The translations under genes and the position numbers were made by a program. From Vibrio diabolicus (GTDB lineage: Bacteria > Pseudomonadota > Gammaproteobacteria > Enterobacterales > Vibrionaceae), in assembly GCA_001048675.1 (NCBI GenBank), contig CCKK01000015.1, positions 186,001 through 250,000 on the forward strand: a stretch of DNA of 64,000 nt. Direction: 5' to 3'. Below are positions 18,606 to 27,101 of the stretch, piece by piece (positions within the stretch are counted from its first letter, which is position 1; the number at the start of each line of letters is the position of its first letter). The notes beneath the pieces are model-generated. The model was not told where the DNA came from. It saw only the letters and a list, made by a program, of their open reading frames with translations, and did no database searches.

Positions 18606-19187
18606 ATGAAAAATTACCAACTGGTTTTAGCCTCAACCTCCCCTTTTCGTAAACAACTGCTTGAAAAGCTCTCACTACCGTTCATATGTTTATCACCTGA
18701 TTGCGATGAAACACCGTTTGACCAGGAAACGCCTCTTGAACTGGTGCAAAGATTGGCCCAAGAGAAAGCAACATCTTGCCAGACGGATAAAGCAAGTTTA
18801 GTTATCGGCAGTGACCAGGTTTGTGTCATTAATGGTGAAATCGTTGGCAAACCTTTAAATAGAGACAACGCAATAAATCAACTTTTGTCTCAAAGTGGAA
18901 AAGTCATCACTTTCTATACTGGTCTTGCGGTACATAACACCGTCACAAACCATACAGAAGTCGGCTTTGATTCTTTCGAAGTACACTTTAGAGATTTGAC
19001 GCTTGAACAAATCGAGCGCTACGTCGACAGGGAAGAACCTTTTTACTGCGCAGGCAGCTTTAAAAGCGAAGGAATGGGAATTTGTTTGTTTAACAAATTA
19101 GTGGGGAAAGACCCGAACACACTCGTCGGGCTACCACTGATTGATTTGATTGATATGTTGCATGTTCAGGGACTCGATGTCATTTAA
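18606..19187 (+). CDS. yceF: Maf-family 7-methyl-GTP pyrophosphatase
   Basis: 193 residues with the Maf nucleotide-pyrophosphatase motifs: ASTSPFRKQLL at the N-terminus, CDETP near 38, VIGSDQVC near 68 and FYTGLAV near 101. Position beside yceD matches E. coli yceF, whose product hydrolyses m7GTP (housecleaning), rather than the dTTP-type yhdE. It converges with rluC on a shared terminator. Confidence 0.9.
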   Translation: MKNYQLVLASTSPFRKQLLEKLSLPFICLSPDCDETPFDQETPLELVQRLAQEKATSCQTDKASLVIGSDQVCVINGEIVGKPLNRDNAINQLLSQSGKVITFYTGLAVHNTVTNHTEVGFDSFEVHFRDLTLEQIERYVDREEPFYCAGSFKSEGMGICLFNKLVGKDPNTLVGLPLIDLIDMLHVQGLDVI

Positions 19188-19196
19188 TCCAAAGAT

Positions 19197-19227
19197 TATA
19201 AAAGGGAGCCACAGGCTCCCTTTTATA
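19197..19227. terminator. Bidirectional terminator between yceF and rluC
   Basis: A 14-bp stem (TATAAAAGGGAGCC and its complement) with an ACA loop. The A/T tracts on both sides suit the two converging genes. Confidence 0.93.
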
Positions 19228-19246
19228 GTCCACTAGGAAAACATGG

Positions 19247-20191
19247 TTACGCGTTTCTTAAACCCGCCAACACTTTTTCTAACTTCGGTTCCATCGGTGC
19301 GTTGATTTCCATCCACTCATCATTTGATGGGTGCTGAAACTTGATGTTTGCCGCGTGTAGGAACAAACGATCTAAACCAACTTGACCTGTGTAAGCATCA
19401 AAGCGGCGGTCACCGTAGCGATCATCCCAAGCGATTGGGTGGCCCGTGTATTGTGTATGAACTCGGATTTGGTGAGTTCGACCAGTAATCGGACTCGCTT
19501 GAATCAATGTTGCTTGTTCAAACTTTTCCAAAATCTTAAAACGCGTTTCAGACGGCTTACCGTTAGGGTTAACACGAACAATACTGTTCACTTCGTTTTT
19601 AAGCAGTGGCGCGTTCACAACCTTACAACTGCTTTTCCATTGTCCCATGACAAGAGCTAAGTAAAACTTCTTCACTGTCTTTTCACGAAACTGGGCTTGC
19701 AAGTGACGAAGTGCAGAACGCTTCTTAGCAACCAATAAGATACCTGAAGTATCACGGTCAATACGATGCACAAGTTCAAGAAAGCGAGCTTGAGGACGAA
19801 GAGCTCTAAGCGCTTCAATCGCGCCAAACTTTAAGCCACTGCCACCATGCACAGCGGTGCCAGATGGTTTGTTTAGAATCAACATATGATCATCTTCGAA
19901 GATGATCATATCTTCCAACTCTGCGACTTTGTTTAGTTTCGTACTTGGCGCGACATCGTCATCTTTTTTCTCGACTGTCACCGGTGGAATACGAACGAGA
20001 TCGCCTGCTTTTAACTTGTACTCTGCTTTTATACGCTTTTTATTTACACGTACTTCGCCCTTACGCACGATTCGGTAAATCATGCTTTTAGGGATGTCTT
20101 TTAATTGGTTGCGCAAAAAATTATCAATGCGCTGACCCGCCATATCTTCGTCAATGTCGACGAACTGGACTTTTGTTCTTATTTCGCTCAT
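19247..20191 (-). CDS. rluC: 23S rRNA pseudouridine(955/2504/2580) synthase RluC
   Basis: 314 residues from the ATG at 20191 (MSEIRTKVQFVDIDEDMAG); the longer frame upstream has no family similarity. The S4 RNA-binding domain is near 15-80, followed by the RluC/RluD catalytic domain with Asp in LVHRIDRDTSGILLV and GRTHQIRVH near the end. It isomerises uridines in 23S rRNA. It is divergent from rne, the conserved arrangement in enterics and vibrios. Confidence 0.95.
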   Translation of the reverse strand: MSEIRTKVQFVDIDEDMAGQRIDNFLRNQLKDIPKSMIYRIVRKGEVRVNKKRIKAEYKLKAGDLVRIPPVTVEKKDDDVAPSTKLNKVAELEDMIIFEDDHMLILNKPSGTAVHGGSGLKFGAIEALRALRPQARFLELVHRIDRDTSGILLVAKKRSALRHLQAQFREKTVKKFYLALVMGQWKSSCKVVNAPLLKNEVNSIVRVNPNGKPSETRFKILEKFEQATLIQASPITGRTHQIRVHTQYTGHPIAWDDRYGDRRFDAYTGQVGLDRLFLHAANIKFQHPSNDEWMEINAPMEPKLEKVLAGLRNA

Positions 20192-20830
20192 GGGCGGTAT
20201 TGTAAACTCAATTTCGCGCGACTTCACATTATTCTTGTCGTAAAAGAAACACTTGGTAGTACGAACTGGTCTAAATTTCGCCAAGCTTTTGTTTAAATTA
20301 TTAAAACTCTCGATCGAGTTCTCGATTTGTTTTCTGTCTTGATCAGTTTGCACACCTCAATTGCTTATGAAACAGCCAGTTATAAATTAGAAATTTTGAG
20401 TTTAGCGGCAAATTTTCTATCGTTTGCGTGAAAGCAGATTGCTGATAGCCACGCGCACTGCTATAGTTCACAGCTGCTAAGGAAGGTTTGGTTACATTTT
20501 ATTCATTACCAATCATTTATCCTCAAGCAATGTGAGTAGATCGTTGAAGGTCGAGTGCAGCATTGGCGTGAGACACATCGAATTCAACACTCTTGCCACC
20601 CTACTCCTCGCATATTCACGTTGAGTACCTACCGCCCAAATAGCGGGTCACAAGTCTACGTTTCCAACAGAAACCACAAGAGGCTTGTGATGACTGAAGT
20701 GCCCGAGAGCATCCCCTTCCAGCCGGGAGGCTGCAAAATACAAGCCATGGGATCAGGCACCGTGAAAGAGCGAAAAAACAGTGGCAAGTCGACAAGAAAG
20801 ATATAAAAGAAAAGACAACGAGAATTTTCA
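20192..20830 (+). promoter_or_regulatory. rluC-rne divergent region with rne 5' leader
   Basis: 640 bases with no supportable gene. The stretch around 20560-20590 (GGCGTGAGACACATCGAATT) resembles, from memory, the E. coli rne leader segment GGCGUAAGACGUAUUGAUC, part of the 5' UTR through which RNase E represses its own mRNA. Further hairpin-prone sequence runs to the ATG. An rne5-type autoregulatory leader is likely, but exact limits are not determined. Confidence 0.55.
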
Positions 20831-23800
20831 ATGAAAAGAATGTTAATTAACGCAACTCAAAAAGAAGAGTTGCGTGTCGCTCTGGTTGATGGCCAGCGAC
20901 TTTTCGATCTTGATATCGAGAGTCCAGGTCATGAATCTAAAAAAGCGAATATCTACAAAGGACGTATCACACGTATCGAACCAAGCTTAGAAGCCGCATT
21001 TGTTGATTACGGCGCCGAGCGTCACGGTTTCCTCCCTCTCAAAGAAATTGCCCGCGAATATTTCCCTGAAGGTTACACCTACCAAGGTCGTCCAAGCATC
21101 AAAGAAGTGCTAACGGAAGGCCAAGAAGTTATCGTTCAAGTGGAAAAAGAAGAACGTGGAAGCAAGGGCGCAGCTCTTACTACTTTCATTTCTCTTGCTG
21201 GTAGTTACCTTGTTCTTATGCCTAACAACCCTCGTGCTGGCGGTATTTCTCGCCGAATCGAAGGTGACGAGCGTACTCAACTAAAAGCCGCATTAAGTAC
21301 TTTGGAACTGCCTCAGGGCATGGGCCTAATCGTACGTACTGCTGGCGTTGGCAAGAGTGCTGAAGAACTTGAGTGGGATTTGAATGTACTACTTAACCAC
21401 TGGGGTGCAATCAAAGGTGCAGCGGACTCTAACCCTGCTCCATTCTTAATCCACCAAGAAAGTAACGTTATCGTTCGTGCAATCCGTGACTATTTACGTC
21501 GTGATATTGGCGAAATCTTAATTGATAGCAACACCATCTACGAACGTGCAAAAGAGCACATTCAATTGGTGCGCCCTGATTTCCTTAACCGCGTTAAGAA
21601 ATATGAAGGCGAAGTTCCACTATTCAGCCACTACCAAATCGAAAGCCAAATTGAATCAGCTTTCCAACGTGAAGTGCGTCTGCCATCTGGTGGTTCTATT
21701 GTTATTGACCCAACCGAAGCACTAACGTCTATCGATATCAACTCTGCTCGTGCAACCAAGGGCGGCGATATTGAAGAAACAGCTCTAAACACGAACCTAG
21801 AAGCAGCCGACGAAATTGCTCGCCAGTTACGTCTACGTGACTTGGGTGGCTTAGTGGTTATCGACTTTATCGATATGACACCTGTTCGCCACCAACGAGA
21901 AGTAGAAAACCGTCTACGTGAAGCCGTTCGTCTTGATCGCGCTCGTGTACAAATCGGTCGTATTTCTCGCTTTGGTTTGTTGGAGATGTCACGTCAACGT
22001 TTAAGCCCTTCTCTAGCAGAAGCAAGCCACCACATCTGTCCTCGCTGTAGTGGTACTGGAGTCGTTCGCGACAACGAATCTCTAGCACTTTCTGTGCTTC
22101 GTTTAATCGAAGAGGAAGCACTGAAAGACAATACAGCGCAAGTTCTCGCAGTTGTACCTGTGCCAATCGCTTCTTACTTGTTGAACGAAAAACGTCGTTC
22201 AGTTAACCATATCGAACGCATTCAAGAAGTGAAGATTACGGTTGTTCCAAACTCTGACATGGAAACGCCGCACTTCGAAGTTATCCGTGTTCGTGAAGGT
22301 GAAGAGTTCGATCTGATTTCTTACCTACTTCCTAAAAAACTGGAAGCAATGAAAGAAGCGGAAGGTAAAGAGCCAGCGGAAATTGACGTAAAACCTAAAC
22401 GAATCGAAGAACCTGTTCTTAAAGGCTTTGCGGCTCCTTCTCAAACGGCACCTGCACCAGCAGCTAAACCTGCCCCTGAGGCGAAGAAGAAAGAACAGAA
22501 AGTTGAACAAGAAGAAAAACCTGGACTGTTCAGCCGTTTGTTTAAAGCACTTGGTAGTTTCCTATTCGGCGGTTCTGAAGAAGTAAAAGAAGAACCGAAA
22601 CCTCAGGAAGAGAAAAAGCCAAATCGCGATAATCGACGCAACAAACGTGATCGCAATGATCGTCGTCGCAATAACAACCAACGCGATAATCGTGAGAACC
22701 GCGACAATCGTGATAACCGTGATAACCGACGTCGTCGTAAGCCTCGTGATGAGCAAGCGAATGAACAAAACGAAGCTCAACAACAAACCAATAAACAGCA
22801 AAACCGCAACCAAAAGCGTAAGCCTAAAACTCAACAAGCAGACAAAGCCCAAGAGCAAAAAGCAAATGCAAAAGTAGCGGAAAAAGGCCTGCAGCTAGCG
22901 GCAGAAGCTCGAACTGAAACAAAACCAGAAGAGAGCAAACCAAAGCAACAAAACGCGAAAGCAGAAAAAGTGAAGGAGCGTCGCCAACGTCGCAAACTGA
23001 ACAAGTCTGTACGCGTTAAAGACCAAGAAGCGGTTGAGAAGAAAACAGAAGAAACGGCGGTTAAGACTCAAGAAACAGTTGAAACCAAAGTTGAGAAGCC
23101 AACAGAAGCAGCGGTAGAAGCACAGCAAGACAACAAGCAAGCAGAGTCTAAGCAACGTCGTAACCGTCGTTCGCCACGTCACCTGCGTGCAAGCGGTCAG
23201 CGCCGTCGCCGTGGTCGCGATCGCCGTCCTAACCCGTTCCGCCTGCGTAAAGGTGGTGTAGCTTCTCCTGAGATGGCTATGGGTAAAGTGATGCCACGCT
23301 ACATTCCGAAACCAGCACCTAAGAAAGAAGAGCAAGTTAAGGAAGAAGCAGTAGCAGCAGTACCTACAATGCAAGGTGGTTTTGCTTGCCCAGAAATGGC
23401 TATGGGTAAAGTGATTATTCGCCGCGAGCAACCTGTTGTAACAGAAGCACCAGTTGTTGAATCAAAGGTTCAAGAAACAGTTGAAGCGAAAGTTGAATCT
23501 CCAGCAGTAGAAGCACCTGTTGTGGAAGCAGTAATCGCAGAAAAAACTGAATCGGCAGTAGTAGAAACAGCCTCTGTAGAGCCTATCGTTGAAACTCCTG
23601 CAACTGAACATGCTGAACCGGTTGATGCCATTGTAGAAACGGCACCAGCTGAAGAGCCTGTGGTTGAAGCAGCAAAAGAGATTGCAGCCGAAGCGCCAGT
23701 AGCTAAACCAGAGCCTAAAGTCGAAGCCATCAAAGTTGCTGCTAAGCTAAACGCTAGCGCACCGATGACAAAAGCACCTGGCCCTCAAGAGCTACGCGAA

Positions 23801-23914
23801 ATCACTGTTGCAGCAGCACCGTTCAAAACCGAACGTTACCAAGCTAAAGGTGCGGGTAGCCAAGTGGCTAAAAACCGCGCATCGGCAGAGATGACAAAGC
23901 CTAACTTTAACTAG
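20831..23914 (+). CDS. rne: Ribonuclease E
   Basis: 1027 residues; the endonuclease that starts mRNA decay and processes rRNA and tRNA, and the scaffold of the degradosome at the inner membrane. The N-terminal half has the S1 domain (about 35-120), DNase-I-like segment with [10 protein letters not shown] and VVIDFIDM, and Zn-link CPRCSGTG (Cys403/406). The disordered tail has the membrane helix [17 protein letters not shown] (565-581), Arg-rich RNA-binding stretches (about 595-650 and 770-805), two GKV motifs resembling the enolase site (808-820, 849-861) and an Ala/Glu/Val-rich linker. The C-terminus [12 protein letters not shown] resembles a PNPase-binding end. Confidence 0.97.
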   Translation: MKRMLINATQKEELRVALVDGQRLFDLDIESPGHESKKANIYKGRITRIEPSLEAAFVDYGAERHGFLPLKEIAREYFPEGYTYQGRPSIKEVLTEGQEVIVQVEKEERGSKGAALTTFISLAGSYLVLMPNNPRAGGISRRIEGDERTQLKAALSTLELPQGMGLIVRTAGVGKSAEELEWDLNVLLNHWGAIKGAADSNPAPFLIHQESNVIVRAIRDYLRRDIGEILIDSNTIYERAKEHIQLVRPDFLNRVKKYEGEVPLFSHYQIESQIESAFQREVRLPSGGSIVIDPTEALTSIDINSARATKGGDIEETALNTNLEAADEIARQLRLRDLGGLVVIDFIDMTPVRHQREVENRLREAVRLDRARVQIGRISRFGLLEMSRQRLSPSLAEASHHICPRCSGTGVVRDNESLALSVLRLIEEEALKDNTAQVLAVVPVPIASYLLNEKRRSVNHIERIQEVKITVVPNSDMETPHFEVIRVREGEEFDLISYLLPKKLEAMKEAEGKEPAEIDVKPKRIEEPVLKGFAAPSQTAPAPAAKPAPEAKKKEQKVEQEEKPGLFSRLFKALGSFLFGGSEEVKEEPKPQEEKKPNRDNRRNKRDRNDRRRNNNQRDNRENRDNRDNRDNRRRRKPRDEQANEQNEAQQQTNKQQNRNQKRKPKTQQADKAQEQKANAKVAEKGLQLAAEARTETKPEESKPKQQNAKAEKVKERRQRRKLNKSVRVKDQEAVEKKTEETAVKTQETVETKVEKPTEAAVEAQQDNKQAESKQRRNRRSPRHLRASGQRRRRGRDRRPNPFRLRKGGVASPEMAMGKVMPRYIPKPAPKKEEQVKEEAVAAVPTMQGGFACPEMAMGKVIIRREQPVVTEAPVVESKVQETVEAKVESPAVEAPVVEAVIAEKTESAVVETASVEPIVETPATEHAEPVDAIVETAPAEEPVVEAAKEIAAEAPVAKPEPKVEAIKVAAKLNASAPMTKAPGPQELREITVAAAPFKTERYQAKGAGSQVAKNRASAEMTKPNFN
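20850..20875 (+). promoter_or_regulatory. Perfect hairpin in the first codons of rne
   Basis: ACGCAACTC (20850-20858) pairs with GAGTTGCGT (20867-20875) around an 8-base A-rich loop, over codons 7-15. The same nucleotides appear, to my recollection, at the start of E. coli rne, more conserved than the protein requires. Confidence 0.6.
22676..22731 (+). repeat. Short degenerate repeat in rne Arg-rich region
   Basis: A run of 9-base units close to CGTGATAAC encodes R-D-N repeats of the RNA-binding segment. The purpose is probably protein-level (positively charged, flexible). Confidence 0.6.
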
Positions 23915-23956
23915 GCTAAATCATTACGTTCAACTGCTTAACTGCATAAATAAATT

Positions 23957-23983
23957 AAAGGCTACCATCTGGTAGCCTTTTTT
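23957..23983 (+). terminator. Terminator of rne
   Basis: A hairpin with arms AAAGGCTACCA and its complement, 43 bases past the rne stop and followed by Ts. Confidence 0.92.
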
Positions 23984-24246
23984 ATCTTCATATCTGCCCA
24001 ATAAATTGTTCATATAAATACCAATTCGTGATCACATTTGTACGCCATTATTCGTATCATTCTTGAACTTAATCACACTTTTCGGTAGCATGCGCCGACT
24101 CAAGTTTTCGACACCATTCTGATGCTGCTCTTTTAATACTACGGTTTACACTGCAATGTTTGATTAGAAATCAACCACTCAGTGGCTTGTGCAAATACGA
24201 ATATGTGTCGGGTTTAACTCATTGCAAAGAGAACTTAAAAACAAAC
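23984..24246. other. Gap between rne terminator and SulP gene
   Basis: About 260 bases with no gene. It presumably holds the SulP promoter and leader; no distinct element was recognised. Confidence 0.4.
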
Positions 24247-25806
24247 ATGTTCGAATTTCCCCAATTTTCTAAGCACTCCGTAAAAAATGATGTGCTATCA
24301 GGCTTAACCGTTGCGCTAGCATTGGTTCCTGAAGCTGTCGCATTTGCGTTCGTCGCAGGCGTAGATCCGATGGTCGGTCTTTACGCTGCATTCATCGTTG
24401 GTCTTATTACTTCCATTTTCGGTGGTCGTCCCGGCATGATCTCTGGTGCAACAGGTGCCATGGCAGTCGTAATGGTTTCGCTTGTCGCGACTCACGGTGT
24501 CCAGTACCTATTCGCAGCCATCATGCTCGCTGGTATTCTTCAAATTGCCGCTGGTATGTTTAAATTGGGTAAGTTCATCCGTATCGTGCCTCACCCTGTG
24601 ATGATTGGTTTTGTGAACGGTCTGGCTATTGTTATCTTCCTAGCTCAGTTGGGTCAGTTTAAAGCGCCAGATATCAACGGCATGCTTACTTGGCTACCAC
24701 AAGACCAAATGCTGCTAATGCTTGGTTTGGTTGCGCTAACTATGGCAATCATTCACTTTCTACCAAAAATCACAACGGCCGTACCCTCTTCACTTGTTGC
24801 AATCGTAACGGTGACTGCTTTAGTGGTTGGTTTGGATCTGGAAACTCGCACTGTTGTTGACTTCTTGCGTACAATGTCTGGTGATGAAGCGGCAACACTC
24901 GCAGGTTCACTGCCGACCTTCTCTATTCCGGCGGTGCCATTTACGCTAGAAACTCTACAAATCATTCTTCCATACGCGATCATTCTAGCGGCCATTGGTC
25001 TAATTGAATCTCTGCTAACGCTGACAGTTTTAGATGAGATGACGAACACTCGTGGTCAATCTAACCGCGAATGTATCGGTCAAGGTATGGCAAACATGAC
25101 CTGTTCTGTGTTTGGTGCTATGGGTGGTTGTGCAATGATTGGTCAGTCGATGATCAACGTAAACTCAGGTGGTCGCGGTCGTCTATCTGGTATCGTTGCT
25201 GCTATCGCTCTATTGATGTTTATCTTATTCGCTTCTTCGTTAATTGAAATGATCCCACTCGCTGCTCTGGTTGGTGTGATGTTCATGGTTGTAATTGGTA
25301 CATTCGAATGGGCAACATTTAAACTAGCGCGTCGCGTACCGAAGCAAGACTTCTTCGTTATTGTTCTTGTGACCGTTGTTACTGTTCTTACTGACCTAGC
25401 CGTTGCCGTAGCGGTTGGTGTTATTGTTTCTGCATTAATGTTTGCATGGCAACACGCTAAGCACATCTATGCCGACACATGCTTAAACGAGGAAGGTTCA
25501 AAAGAGTACAAGATTCACGGTCCTATTTTCTTTGGTTCTGCCGCTAACTTCTTGGAGTTGTTTAACGCGCCTGAAGATCCAAAAGATGTGATTGTCGATT
25601 TTGCAGACTCTCGCGTGACTGATCACTCTGCAATTGAAGCGATTGAAACACTAGCAGAGCGTTACAATGCTCAAGGCAAAACGCTGCACCTTCGTCACCT
25701 AAGCCCAGATTGTCGTAAACTTTTGGACAAAGCTGGCAGCTTGGTTGAAATTAACGTGAAGGAAGACCCAAGCTACAAAGTCGCAACCGACATACTAGCG
25801 GGTTAA
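24247..25806 (+). CDS. SulP-family anion transporter with STAS domain
   Basis: 519 residues from ATG 24247 ([20 protein letters not shown]); an in-frame extension to 24160 is not SulP-like. The helix 1-2 segment [20 protein letters not shown] is the SulP hallmark, followed by about 10-12 membrane helices and a C-terminal STAS domain (about 420-519) with [11 protein letters not shown]. Bacterial SulPs carry sulfate, bicarbonate or dicarboxylates, usually with H+ or Na+. The substrate here is not deducible from sequence. It is monocistronic, bounded by terminators. Confidence 0.92.
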   Translation: MFEFPQFSKHSVKNDVLSGLTVALALVPEAVAFAFVAGVDPMVGLYAAFIVGLITSIFGGRPGMISGATGAMAVVMVSLVATHGVQYLFAAIMLAGILQIAAGMFKLGKFIRIVPHPVMIGFVNGLAIVIFLAQLGQFKAPDINGMLTWLPQDQMLLMLGLVALTMAIIHFLPKITTAVPSSLVAIVTVTALVVGLDLETRTVVDFLRTMSGDEAATLAGSLPTFSIPAVPFTLETLQIILPYAIILAAIGLIESLLTLTVLDEMTNTRGQSNRECIGQGMANMTCSVFGAMGGCAMIGQSMINVNSGGRGRLSGIVAAIALLMFILFASSLIEMIPLAALVGVMFMVVIGTFEWATFKLARRVPKQDFFVIVLVTVVTVLTDLAVAVAVGVIVSALMFAWQHAKHIYADTCLNEEGSKEYKIHGPIFFGSAANFLELFNAPEDPKDVIVDFADSRVTDHSAIEAIETLAERYNAQGKTLHLRHLSPDCRKLLDKAGSLVEINVKEDPSYKVATDILAG

Positions 25807-25813
25807 CACGAAT

Positions 25814-25844
25814 AAAAAGGGATGAGCTCAGCTCATCCCTTTTT
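25814..25844. terminator. Bidirectional terminator after SulP gene
   Basis: A perfect 14-bp stem (AAAAAGGGATGAGC and complement), 3-base loop and flanking A/T tracts, between the SulP gene and the converging phosphatase. Confidence 0.93.
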
Positions 25845-25866
25845 CTATTGTCTTCAAGCCCGGCGA

Positions 25867-26316
25867 TTATAGCTTCTTCAAAATCGCGTCTGATGCCTCT
25901 TCGATTAAATCAAGCACCAGTTCAAAGCCATCTTCTCCACCATAATATGGATCAGGGACTTCGTCGTAACCTGACCCAGAATGACTTAAAAATAACGATA
26001 CTTTGTGTCGATACTTCAACGGACAAATATCCAATAAATCGGCCAAATTTGCTTTATCCGCGGCTAATATAAGGTCAAACTTGTCAAAGTCATCAATGGT
26101 GACTTGGCGCGCTTGCATTCCTTTAAAAGAATAACCTCGCAGCTTTCCTGCTGCCATCGCTCTTGAATCCGGCCGGTTTCCTGCGTGATAGCCAATTGTA
26201 CCTGCCGAATCAACCTCTACTTCAACGCCTAGTTTTTGAGCTTTCGCTCTTAACACTGCCTCTCCAGTTGGTGACCGACAAATGTTTCCCATACAAACAA
26301 CAAGTATTTTCTTCAT
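25867..26316 (-). CDS. Low-molecular-weight protein-tyrosine phosphatase
   Basis: 149 residues. The P-loop CMGNICRSP (C-x5-R) starts at residue 8, and DPYYGGEDGF near 121 supplies the general acid. This is the standard small cytosolic PTPase fold. Relatives next to polysaccharide clusters (Wzb/Ptp) act on tyrosine kinases, but no capsule genes are nearby, so its target is unknown. The start ATG at 26316 follows an AGGGAATAA stretch. Confidence 0.93.
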   Translation of the reverse strand: MKKILVVCMGNICRSPTGEAVLRAKAQKLGVEVEVDSAGTIGYHAGNRPDSRAMAAGKLRGYSFKGMQARQVTIDDFDKFDLILAADKANLADLLDICPLKYRHKVSLFLSHSGSGYDEVPDPYYGGEDGFELVLDLIEEASDAILKKL

Positions 26317-26433
26317 TTTATTCCCTGAATTATCGGTGGTTTTTCTTCACGATATGTTGGTCTATCATAGCGAGATAAATCAATGAACCCAAATTAGCTT
26401 GGGCACAGCACGAAAAGGAATTGAGGAAGTATT

Positions 26434-27039
26434 ATGTCTATCGAAGAGAATAAAGAAGCACGCCATAAGGCTCGCCAACAAAAAGTCAAAGAACAGGTAG
26501 ACGCAAAAATTGCTGCTGCTCAAGAGGAAAAAGGTCTGCTACTGATCATTACCGGAAATGGTAAAGGTAAATCGACATCAGGATTCGGTACGATCGCACG
26601 CGCAGTGGGTCATGGTTTGAATTGTGCTGTCGCGCAGTTTATTAAAGGTACTTGGGACAACGGTGAGCGCAACCTACTTGAGAAACTCGGCGTTGAATTC
26701 CAAGTAATGGCGACCGGCTTTACATGGGAAACTCAAAACAAAGCCGCTGATACCGAAGCAGCGCAAGGCGTATGGCAAGAATGTAAGCGCATGCTCAAAG
26801 ATGAATCTATCGATGTGGTTCTTTTTGACGAGCTGACGTACATGGTGAGCTACGGCTACATTGATTTAGACGAGGTCGTTGAAGCGCTGAACAACCGCCC
26901 TAAAATGCAGTCGGTTGTCATTACTGGTCGTGGCGCTCATCGCACTCTGATTGAAATGGCTGATACCGTTTCTGAAGTGAAGAATGTAAAGCATGCATTT
27001 GAGTCAGGCGTCAAAGCGCTGAAAGGTGTCGACTGGTAA
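26434..27039 (+). CDS. cobO: Cob(I)yrinic acid a,c-diamide adenosyltransferase
   Basis: 201 residues of the CobA/CobO/BtuR family. It transfers 5'-deoxyadenosyl from ATP to cobalt of corrinoids, used in salvage or assimilation of vitamin B12. The P-loop GNGKGKSTSGFG is near 42, FDELTYMVSYGY near 130 and VVITGRGAH near 160. No corrinoid synthesis genes are close, so a salvage role (btuR) is the better reading. GGAATTGAGGAAG before the ATG provides the ribosome site. Confidence 0.93.
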   Translation: MSIEENKEARHKARQQKVKEQVDAKIAAAQEEKGLLLIITGNGKGKSTSGFGTIARAVGHGLNCAVAQFIKGTWDNGERNLLEKLGVEFQVMATGFTWETQNKAADTEAAQGVWQECKRMLKDESIDVVLFDELTYMVSYGYIDLDEVVEALNNRPKMQSVVITGRGAHRTLIEMADTVSEVKNVKHAFESGVKALKGVDW

Positions 27040-27057
27040 AGCTCACCAGCAGAATTA

Positions 27058-27087
27058 AAAAAGGGTTGGCTAATGCCAACCCTTTTT
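27058..27087. terminator. Terminator between cobO and asmA
   Basis: A 13-bp stem (AAAAAGGGTTGGC and complement) with TAAT loop and T tract. Shared by the converging genes. Confidence 0.92.
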
Positions 27088-27101
27088 GCTTTGGCTCGAA
27101 T

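Noticed and set aside
20555..20806. 83-codon plus-strand frame before rne
   Set aside because: It lies in the rne leader, has no ribosome site and no family; the sequence is better read as structured RNA.
22562..22858. 98-codon antisense frame in rne
   Set aside because: Same cause: repeat-like coding sequence of rne read backwards; looks like a run of hydrophobic residues, not a real membrane protein.
22895..23431. 178-codon frame antisense to the rne tail
   Set aside because: It mirrors the low-complexity Arg/Ala/Glu codons of rne; its protein is Cys/Phe/Leu-rich without domain or ribosome site.
25867..26316. Capsule-type (Wzb) role for the tyrosine phosphatase
   Set aside because: No kinase, exporter or polysaccharide genes are adjacent, so only the enzyme family is called.
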